Part shown: one piece after another, positions 1 through 6,831 of the stretch | Numbering within the stretch: position 1 is the first letter of the stretch | Layout of the letters: each line of letters starts with the position of its first letter | Made by a program: the position numbers and the translations under genes | Notes under the pieces: generated by a model | The model's database searches: none | Seen by the model: only the letters and a program-made list of their open reading frames with translations | Told to the model about the DNA's origin: nothing | Assembly: GCA_009781965.1 (NCBI GenBank) | Contig: WQUS01000398.1 | Location: 1-8,373, forward strand | Length of the DNA: 8,373 nucleotides | Reading direction: 5' to 3' | Source: Bacillota bacterium | GTDB taxonomy: Bacteria > Bacillota > Desulfotomaculia > Desulfotomaculales > Desulfallaceae

Positions 1-465
1 CCAGTTTTCGTAAGGCAATATTTGAAACGGTCTGTCATAATGTAAAGCCAGGGTAGGCGCAAATGTACCAATGACTGATTCCGACCAGATGCTTCCCGGA
101 ACAGCCTTGACCTTGACAAGCAGTTTTAAAGCCTCCGGATCGCCGATCCTTTCATCGGACACAATTAAGCTGCCATTCTCGACTAACATCAGGTCTATGG
201 CAAACCCCGACCCTCTGACAAAGTTATAAAGGTTCTCCATGACCTGGATTGCTATATCAATCATCTCACGGTTTTGGGTTCGAATTCTTTGGAATTCTTC
301 CACTGGCAGCACTTGATTGCTTTTATCTTTGTACGGGTCGATTTTACCCCGGCATCTTTCCCATGAACTTAAAACCTCAGGTCTGATTCTTGAAAAATCG
401 CCGGGTTCGTTATTAATAAATTTCTCCCATATGTCTCTCGTGAAACATTCAGGTTGTAAATTCAT
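1..465 (-). CDS. Sigma-54-dependent activator, AcoR/DhaR-like, N-terminal part (partial, runs off the left edge)
   Basis: The first 155 codons of a minus-strand gene are open to the window edge. Near the N-terminus is the SWxRC signature (SWERC, residues 34-38) typical of AcoR/DhaR/PrdR-type enhancer-binding proteins. A GAF-like sensory region follows from about residue 68; its best-conserved part is PGSIWSESVIGT (about 124-135), matching the family's pG-x2-WsE-x3-GT pattern, and it ends with a YENW that resembles the family's EHw. The AAA+ domain and Fis-type helix-turn-helix expected in this family would lie outside the window, so sigma-54 dependence is inferred from the N-terminus and from the -24/-12 promoters nearby. 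ATG 465 is preferred over ATG 471 because GGGGGA (472-477) sits 6 nt upstream of it but abuts the other. The thiolase lies upstream on the same strand, so the two may be co-transcribed. Likely role: cytoplasmic sensor of a small pathway metabolite that activates the divergent promoters at 1827-2242. Confidence 0.82.
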   Translation of the reverse strand, partial: MNLQPECFTRDIWEKFINNEPGDFSRIRPEVLSSWERCRGKIDPYKDKSNQVLPVEEFQRIRTQNREMIDIAIQVMENLYNFVRGSGFAIDLMLVENGSLIVSDERIGDPEALKLLVKVKAVPGSIWSESVIGTFAPTLALHYDRPFQILPYENW

Positions 466-471
466 TTTCAT

Positions 472-477
472 TCCCCC
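472..477 (-). promoter_or_regulatory. Ribosome binding site deciding the regulator start
   Basis: GGGGGA on the minus strand lies 6 nt before ATG 465 and directly abuts ATG 471. This spacing favours the inner ATG as the true start of the regulator. Confidence 0.6.
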
Positions 478-545
478 GTACCCCAGGTTATTTTTTGAAG
501 CACTGACAGCAGCGCCGAATATTTTAAAATAAATAAAGTATTCAA

Positions 546-579
546 ATAATTACGCTTTTTTTCCTGCCCGGGTAATTAT
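546..579. repeat. 8-bp inverted repeat upstream of the regulator
   Basis: ATAATTAC (546-553) and its exact complement GTAATTAT (572-579) flank an 18-nt spacer containing a T-run and CCCGGG. It lies in the 179-bp gap between the thiolase stop and the regulator start. It lacks a GC-rich stem followed by a U-tract in either direction, so it is not a good intrinsic terminator. It could be an operator for the regulator gene or chance AT-rich symmetry. No other clear signal was found in this gap. Confidence 0.3.
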
Positions 580-644
580 CTATTTCATGGATTCATTTTC
601 CTAATTTGGCGCAATTACATAAGTATATTTTATATTGCGACCTG

Positions 645-1826
645 CTAAGCAATCTGTTCAACAATAACCGCCGCTCCTGGACCTCCGCCGGCGCAAAGAG
701 AGGCGCATCCCAGCCTTGAGCCGCGGCGCCGCATTTCGTGCAGCAATGAGACAATAATCCGGATTCCGGTGCAGCTGACCGGATGGCCAAGAGAAATACC
801 GGACCCATTAGCATTAACTTTCTCCATATCCAGATTCAGTTCCCGGTTAACCGCCAAAAACTGGGCGGCAAAAGCTTCGTTGATTTCCCAGTAATCAATA
901 TCATTCATCTGTAAGCCGGCAAAAGCCAACACCCGTTTTACCGCCGGAACTACTCCAATGCCCATGATTTTAGGATCCACTGCCGCCGACGCGGTGGCCA
1001 CAATGCGCGCCAGCGGTTTAATTCCCAAGGCCCGGGCTTTTTCCCCGGTCATTAGAATAAGAGCGGCGGCGGCGTCATTTAAGCCGGAGGCATTCCCCGC
1101 CGTTACGGTACCTGCTTTATCAAACGCCGGCGGCAGCTGAGCCAAAATATCCAGGTTAATATCAAATCTGGGACGCTCGTCAGTATCAAATAAAACCTTC
1201 CCTTGCTTGGTTTTAATTTCCACCGGTACGATTTCATCCTTAAACTTACCGGTCTGAATCGCCTGGCAGGCCCGCCGGTGGCTGAGCAAGGCCAGTTCAT
1301 CCTGTTCGGCGCGGCTAATGCCATACTGCCGGGCAAGATTTTCCGCAGTCACCCCCATATGATAATTATAAAAAGCGTCAATCAGCCCATCGCAAAACAT
1401 AGAATCAACCGTCTTGTTATCGCCCATGCGGTATCCTTTACGTGCTCCGGGCAGCAAATAAGGAATATTAGACATGCTCTCGGGACCGACTGCCGCCCCG
1501 ACAGCCACTTTGCCCAACGCAATTTCCTGATATAGGATCTCAGTTGCCCGCATGGAGGAGGCGCATAGTTGATTAACCGTGGCCGCCACTGTTTCCATGG
1601 CGCAGCCGGCGCCCAAAGCTATCTGGCGGGCCGGATTAGGTTTGCAGCCGGACATATTGCCCATGCCCGCCGTTACCTCTTCAATTAAGTCCGCTTCGAT
1701 CCCGGCTTTGCCTAAGGCGGCTTTTAAAGCAATAATACCCAGTTCAACCGCCGAAAGATCCTTTAAAGAACCGAGGAAATCCCCAATAGCTGTTCTCATG
1801 CCGCTGACAATAACCACTTCGTCCAA
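645..1826 (-). CDS. Thiolase family acetyl-CoA acetyltransferase/acyltransferase
   Basis: Cytoplasmic thiolase of 393 residues, the usual family length, starting DEVVIVSGMRTAIGDF as typical thiolases do. It either cleaves 3-ketoacyl-CoA (acetoacetyl-CoA to two acetyl-CoA) or runs in reverse. With the chosen start the catalytic residues are all present: nucleophilic Cys88 in NQLCASSMRA, Asn316 in NEAF, His348 in GHP and the second Cys378 in SLCAGGGPG. The His loop reads GHPVSCTGIRI rather than the commoner GHPiGaSGaRi. An upstream in-frame TTG (1847) would add 7 residues, but the strong AAAGGAG site (1836-1842) lies inside that extension and is well placed for TTG 1826. The gene is divergent from acetoacetyl-CoA synthetase, whose product is its natural substrate, and has its own sigma-54 promoter match. 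Chain-length preference cannot be read from the sequence; a biosynthetic role is possible but the context favours degradation. Confidence 0.92.
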   Translation of the reverse strand: MDEVVIVSGMRTAIGDFLGSLKDLSAVELGIIALKAALGKAGIEADLIEEVTAGMGNMSGCKPNPARQIALGAGCAMETVAATVNQLCASSMRATEILYQEIALGKVAVGAAVGPESMSNIPYLLPGARKGYRMGDNKTVDSMFCDGLIDAFYNYHMGVTAENLARQYGISRAEQDELALLSHRRACQAIQTGKFKDEIVPVEIKTKQGKVLFDTDERPRFDINLDILAQLPPAFDKAGTVTAGNASGLNDAAAALILMTGEKARALGIKPLARIVATASAAVDPKIMGIGVVPAVKRVLAFAGLQMNDIDYWEINEAFAAQFLAVNRELNLDMEKVNANGSGISLGHPVSCTGIRIIVSLLHEMRRRGSRLGCASLCAGGGPGAAVIVEQIA

Positions 1827-1833
1827 TATTGCT

Positions 1834-1842
1834 CTCTCCTTT
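1834..1842 (-). promoter_or_regulatory. Ribosome binding site deciding the thiolase TTG start
   Basis: AAAGGAGAG on the minus strand lies 7 nt before TTG 1826, an ideal distance. No comparable site precedes the alternative TTG 1847, and no in-frame ATG lies near the conserved N-terminus. Confidence 0.75.
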
Positions 1843-1871
1843 GTCAAATATTAAAAATAATGTTTTGCCAC

Positions 1872-1905
1872 TTAACCCTGCCGCAGCTTCTCCGGGGCAG
1901 GTTAA
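1872..1905 (-). other. Hairpin in the thiolase 5' leader
   Basis: On the minus strand TTAACCTGCC and GGCAGGGTTAA can pair as a 10-bp stem with one bulged G around a 13-nt loop. It lies within the predicted transcript, about 45 nt upstream of the thiolase start codon. An A/T-rich stretch including TTATTTTTAAT follows at a distance, too far for a standard intrinsic terminator. It may influence leader stability or attenuation; function is unproven. Confidence 0.4.
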
Positions 1906-1937
1906 TTTGCCGGGTAAGGCATTACTCAGGATAAAAA

Positions 1938-1955
1938 GTGCAAGACATATACCAG
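1938..1955 (-). promoter_or_regulatory. Sigma-54 (-24/-12) promoter for the thiolase
   Basis: Minus-strand CTGGTATATGTCTTGCAC matches the consensus TGGCAC-N5-TTGCa. The invariant GG (1953-1952) and GC (1941-1940) have the required 10-nt spacing. The expected transcription start is near 1928, giving a leader of about 100 nt before TTG 1826. The match shares TGG-N-AT and TTGCAC with the divergent promoter at 2166-2183. The -24 element is not perfect (T for C after GG). Confidence 0.65.
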
Positions 1956-2007
1956 CAGCAGCAAAAGGGCAGATCACAATAAATCAAAGACATTGAAGTC
2001 AGCCCCG

Positions 2008-2027
2008 ATTATCACAAATGAGACATT
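2008..2027 (+). promoter_or_regulatory. Putative activator-binding site, copy 1
   Basis: ATTATCACAAATGAGACATT differs from copies 2 and 3 at one base only. Its core AAATG-AGA-CATT is itself a small dyad. Centred near 2022, it lies about 93 bp upstream of the predicted thiolase start and about 171 bp upstream of the predicted AacS transcript start, both in the normal range for sigma-54 enhancer sites. Confidence 0.6.
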
Positions 2028-2050
2028 GCCGCCGGCAAAGGTAGGCGCAA

Positions 2051-2071
2051 TTATGATTTTATTATGATTTT
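2051..2071 (+). repeat. Short A/T-rich tandem duplication between the enhancer copies
   Basis: TTATGATTTT occurs at 2051-2060 and again at 2062-2071. It lies between enhancer copies 1 and 2 and may help DNA bending toward a sigma-54 promoter. No convincing IHF consensus was seen, so the role is only a suggestion. Confidence 0.3.
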
Positions 2072-2072
2072 T

Positions 2073-2131
2073 CTGTTATTATCACAAATGGGACATTTAG
2101 GCCGCAAATGTCCCATTTGTGATAATAACAG
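2073..2131. promoter_or_regulatory. Perfect 26-bp inverted repeat: putative enhancer copies 2 and 3
   Basis: The arms 2073-2098 and 2106-2131 are exact reverse complements around the 7-nt spacer AGGCCGC. Each arm contains the 20-bp motif ATTATCACAAATGGGACATT (2078-2097 forward; 2107-2126 reverse), also seen as copy 1. The internal dyads AAATG-N3-CATTT (2086-2098, 2106-2118) are 20 bp apart, about two helical turns, so two dimers could bind the same DNA face. Their centres are about 101 and 81 bp upstream of the predicted AacS transcript start. No gene ends here and no U-tract follows, so it is not a terminator. The likely binder is the regulator encoded at 1-465. Confidence 0.75.
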
Positions 2132-2165
2132 CCCTCTGACAGCTGAAAATACGCGGTTTTTGTAT

Positions 2166-2183
2166 TTGGCATAACTATTGCAC
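2166..2183 (+). promoter_or_regulatory. Sigma-54 (-24/-12) promoter for acetoacetyl-CoA synthetase and downstream genes
   Basis: TTGGCATAACTATTGCAC matches TGGCAC-N5-TTGCa with GG (2168-2169) and GC (2180-2181) exactly 10 nt apart. Predicted transcription start is about 2193, roughly 50 nt before the ATG at 2243. The enhancer-like repeats lie 80-170 bp upstream, the standard geometry for this promoter class. Confidence 0.8.
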
Positions 2184-2242
2184 GCATCTCTCGGCAAGGT
2201 GGCCAGCTAGCCTAGTAACTCATTTTACAAGGAGCAGAACTG

Positions 2243-4198
<1,956 letters not shown>

Positions 4199-4387
4199 AT
4201 AGGCCGCCGGCTATGATCAATCATGAACAATATCGCTCTTTAGGGTCACTATTTAGGCTAATAGTTATCTGACTTTGCCAACTGTTTCAAATTATCACAA
4301 ATAAATATTGGGGAGGTGTATTGATAAAGGCAAAATATATGGCGGATATTCAACCTCAACCCAAATAACTATTAAGGAGGATATGCA
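4199..4387 (+). other. 189-bp intergenic leader between AacS and the flavoenzyme
   Basis: This gap is much longer than the others in the plus-strand cluster. It contains a weak hairpin (ACTATT 4248-4253 with AATAGT 4260-4265). TAATAGTTAT (4259-4268) is exactly complementary to 4365-4374, which touches the ribosome binding site of the next gene. ATTATCACAAAT (4291-4302) is identical to the first 12 bases of the enhancer motif. No intrinsic terminator, sigma-54 match or convincing sigma-70 promoter was found. Confidence 0.4.
4321..4368 (+). CDS. Possible 15-residue leader peptide
   Basis: A TTG-started frame (about MIKAKYMADIQPQPK, then TAA) follows a strong GGGGAGG site (4310-4316) at a short spacing of 4 nt. 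It ends 19 bp before the ATG of the flavoenzyme. It shows no obvious run of regulatory codons. The well-formed ribosome binding site is the only reason to list it; it could equally be a false signal. Confidence 0.2.
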   Translation: MIKAKYMADIQPQPK

Positions 4388-5737
4388 ATGTCATCTTTTA
4401 CCAACCTAATGTCACCAATCAAAATAGGTCCCGTTGAACTAAAAAACCGTTATGTCGTAGCGCCAATGAATGAAACTTTCGCCGGTGCGGCCGGGGAAGC
4501 GACTCCCCAGTGTATCTCTTATTTCGCCGCCCGGGCCAAAGGCGGTTTCGGCCTGGTGACCACCGGGGCGATTATGGGCACCAAGCTGGCTTCCCGGTAC
4601 GTCTGGGGCAGAAACCTCTTCCTTTTCAGTCCGTTACACGTCCAGGGGCTGCACCAATTATGCGAAACAGCGCACTATTTCGGGGCTCAAATTGCCGCGC
4701 AAATGACTGTTGGCTTCGGCCGGCAGGGACATTCGGACGACCACCATGAACTGGTTCCCGCAGCCACCGGGGGATTGCCCTATGAACAGGCGCTGGAAAA
4801 GCAGCCTAAACTCATCTGTGACATTCCTAAAAAACAGGAATCCGCCCGGCCCTATTTGGTTGGTCAAAACACCTATGCCATGAGTATTGAAGAAATCCAC
4901 CACGAACAAAAGGAATATGCCCGAAGTGTCCAACTGGCATTGCTTTGCGGCTTTGATGTGATAGAAATTCACGGCCCCCACGGCTACCTTGAACACCAGT
5001 TTTTATCTCCGTTGACTAATAAGCGTACCGATATGTACGGCGGTTCCTGGCACAATCGTAAGCGGTTTCTTATTGAGGTAGCGGAGCAGACCCGCTACGC
5101 CGCCGGTTATGGTGTGGCAGTAGGCTGCCGCATCTCGGCGGAAGAACATATGGAAGGCGGACTGACCAGGGAAGAAATGATTGACCTGGCTCAGGAGTTG
5201 GAAGCCTGCGGGATGGATTATATCAGCCTGTCCGACGGCGGCGGCTACGAAGAAGCCGGTCATCTGGTCCCCGACTTGGATCGCTGGGAACACTATCCCG
5301 ACCAAGCCGCCGACTTCAAAAAAGCCTTGAAAATACCGGTGATGTTCGCGGGGGCCCATGACCCGGTACAGGCGGACAGTTTAATCGCCCAAGGGAAAAC
5401 CGATCTTATCGCTCTGGGCCGCCAGTCCTTTATCGACCCGGAATTGCCAAACAAGGTTGCTGAAGGACGCATCGACGAGATCCTGCGCTGCAAACGTTGC
5501 AATATGTGCCTGTCCCGGGCCCTGGCCGGCGCCGGTCCCCGTTGTCCGTCCAACCCGGTGCTGGGCAGAGAATATGCCATGCCCGAATATCAGATTGGCC
5601 CCCGTAAACCTGGCGAACCATTCATGCCCCGGGGCGTAGCGGCTGGATACCCGGCCCTGGAAAGACCCTGGTGGAAGCAGGAAGTGCCGTACATGGAAAA
5701 GAGCCCGACGCCCTTCCGCGGTCCCGGACCAAGATAG
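4388..5737 (+). CDS. Old-Yellow-Enzyme/TMADH-like FMN and 4Fe-4S oxidoreductase, short single-barrel form
   Basis: The FMN-binding TIM barrel of the NADH:flavin oxidoreductase family spans roughly residues 5-365. Markers are APMNET (25-30), EIHGPHGYLEHQFLSP (193-208), N-KRTDMYGGSWHNRKRF (211-227) and ALGRQSFIDPELPNK (342-356). A cysteine cluster, Cys368-x2-Cys371-x2-Cys374-x11-Cys386, matches the 4Fe-4S site of trimethylamine dehydrogenase and dienoyl-CoA/enoate reductases. Those relatives continue for another 200 or so residues with an FAD/NAD(P)H domain; here only a proline-rich tail of about 60 residues follows the last cysteine before a TAG stop. ATG 4388 is set by AAGGAGG (4374-4380) 7 nt upstream. 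The next gene begins 20 bp later with its own ribosome binding site, so the short form looks natural and not a frameshift. It probably reduces or oxidises an enoate, enone or related intermediate, taking electrons from an unidentified partner. Substrate unknown. Confidence 0.85.
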   Translation: MSSFTNLMSPIKIGPVELKNRYVVAPMNETFAGAAGEATPQCISYFAARAKGGFGLVTTGAIMGTKLASRYVWGRNLFLFSPLHVQGLHQLCETAHYFGAQIAAQMTVGFGRQGHSDDHHELVPAATGGLPYEQALEKQPKLICDIPKKQESARPYLVGQNTYAMSIEEIHHEQKEYARSVQLALLCGFDVIEIHGPHGYLEHQFLSPLTNKRTDMYGGSWHNRKRFLIEVAEQTRYAAGYGVAVGCRISAEEHMEGGLTREEMIDLAQELEACGMDYISLSDGGGYEEAGHLVPDLDRWEHYPDQAADFKKALKIPVMFAGAHDPVQADSLIAQGKTDLIALGRQSFIDPELPNKVAEGRIDEILRCKRCNMCLSRALAGAGPRCPSNPVLGREYAMPEYQIGPRKPGEPFMPRGVAAGYPALERPWWKQEVPYMEKSPTPFRGPGPR

Positions 5738-5757
5738 TTAAACTGGAGGTGTCGATA

Positions 5758-6774
5758 ATGGAAAATGAATTCCCATTGGATGACTTTTTTAAAATTGATC
5801 CCGAGGCTCATCTCGTCGGGGACGCGGAACCGCTCAGCTATTTTCCGGGCGTGCAAATGTGGTGGAAGGCAATCGAGTCCATCAAAAGACCCATGGCGAC
5901 AGGCATGCCCCCTTCCGTCATGGCAGGACTTGAACCATATGAAATGCAGAAGCAAAAAGACCCGGAATATATTTTAAAGTTTATGGATAAATACGGCGTG
6001 GATATCGCTTGCCTGCTGCCGGAGTCCATGATGGACACCACCGGCTACACCAACCGTTTTTGTTCTAACGGCGAAATGGCCAAGGCGGTTGAAACCCATC
6101 CCGACCGCTTTATGTATCAGCCTAATCTCTCCCCCATTAAACATAAAGGGGTTGAGAATACCATTTGGGAGCTGGAGTACTGGGTTAAAGAAAAAGGGGC
6201 CAAAATATTCAAATTTTATCCCCCCGAGGATACCTATATCAACGATCCGGATTTGTGGCCTTTTTATAAAAAAGCCCAGGAATTAGGGATTGTTCTGGAT
6301 ATTCATACCGGATTTTGCTGGGTGCCGCCGGGCAAAAGCAAATATAGCCTCCCGATTCACTTGGATGATGTGGCCAGGGACTTCCCGGAGCTAAAAATTG
6401 TAGCGTTCCATATGGGCTATCCCTATTGCGACGACCTGAATATGGTGGCCATGGGACATCCAAACGTTTATCTATGCCTCAGCCTGTTAGTCCCCTGGGC
6501 TTTAAACACCCCCAGAAAATTCGCCAAGATCCTGGGCGAAGCCATGCACTGGGTGGGACCAGACAGAATCATTTGGGGTACCGACACGCCGGGGTTCGGT
6601 TTTCAGGTCAAGTTTTCCGTGCTGGGTTTGCGGGATTTTCAGTTTCCCGAAGACATGCAAAGAGATTATGGGTACCCGGAGATTACTGATGCGGATCGCC
6701 AGAAAATCTTTGGCGGCAATTTGGCCGGACTCCTGGGCATAGACCCTACGGTGCGAAGAATCAAAAAGAAATGA
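5758..6774 (+). CDS. ACMSD-like amidohydrolase-2 family metal-dependent hydrolase/decarboxylase
   Basis: A 338-residue amidohydrolase_2 (TIM-barrel) protein. Probable metal ligands are all visible: Glu16-x-His18 in DPEAH, His183 in LDIHTGF, His218 in VAFHMGYPY and Asp276 in IIWGTDTPG. The N-terminal E-x-H instead of H-x-H resembles gamma-resorcylate (2,6-dihydroxybenzoate) decarboxylase. Known members decarboxylate aromatic or unsaturated acids, or hydrolyse/hydrate C-C and C-O bonds. ATG 5758 is chosen because GGAGGT (5745-5750) precedes it by 7 nt; an earlier in-frame ATG at 5671 would overlap the upstream gene and adds nothing family-like. It sits between a flavin oxidoreductase and an acyl-CoA dehydrogenase, so its substrate is probably an intermediate of the same acid-degradation route, free or as CoA thioester. 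The family is clear; the reaction is not. Confidence 0.82.
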   Translation: MENEFPLDDFFKIDPEAHLVGDAEPLSYFPGVQMWWKAIESIKRPMATGMPPSVMAGLEPYEMQKQKDPEYILKFMDKYGVDIACLLPESMMDTTGYTNRFCSNGEMAKAVETHPDRFMYQPNLSPIKHKGVENTIWELEYWVKEKGAKIFKFYPPEDTYINDPDLWPFYKKAQELGIVLDIHTGFCWVPPGKSKYSLPIHLDDVARDFPELKIVAFHMGYPYCDDLNMVAMGHPNVYLCLSLLVPWALNTPRKFAKILGEAMHWVGPDRIIWGTDTPGFGFQVKFSVLGLRDFQFPEDMQRDYGYPEITDADRQKIFGGNLAGLLGIDPTVRRIKKK

Positions 6775-6831
6775 ACCCTGTATTGGCGCAACTCACGATT
6801 GACTAATGGTTAAAGAAGGGATCGGTTAACG

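Noticed and set aside
317..532. Plus-strand frame of 71 codons
   Set aside because: It lies mostly antisense to the N-terminal part of the activator, whose SWERC and GAF-like motifs are clear; it has no family-like sequence.
2073..2131. The long palindrome as a rho-independent terminator
   Set aside because: It lies between divergent genes, so no transcript ends there, and no T-tract follows either arm.
4201..4216. GCCGCCGGC-containing dyad just after the AacS stop as a terminator
   Set aside because: The pairing is short and interrupted and no T-run follows.
5590..5737. Frameshift truncating a longer flavoenzyme
   Set aside because: The overlapping +1 frame encodes no FAD/NAD(P)H-binding GxGxxG sequence, and the next gene starts 20 bp later with its own ribosome binding site, so no room for a lost domain exists.
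5671..5757. Upstream extension of the amidohydrolase to ATG 5671
   Set aside because: It overlaps the flavoenzyme's 3' end in another frame, while ATG 5758 has a GGAGGT site at ideal spacing.
6784..6801. TTGGCGCAACTCACGATTGA as a sigma-54 promoter before the dehydrogenase
   Set aside because: The position 10 nt after GG is GA and not the required GC, so the spacing rule fails.
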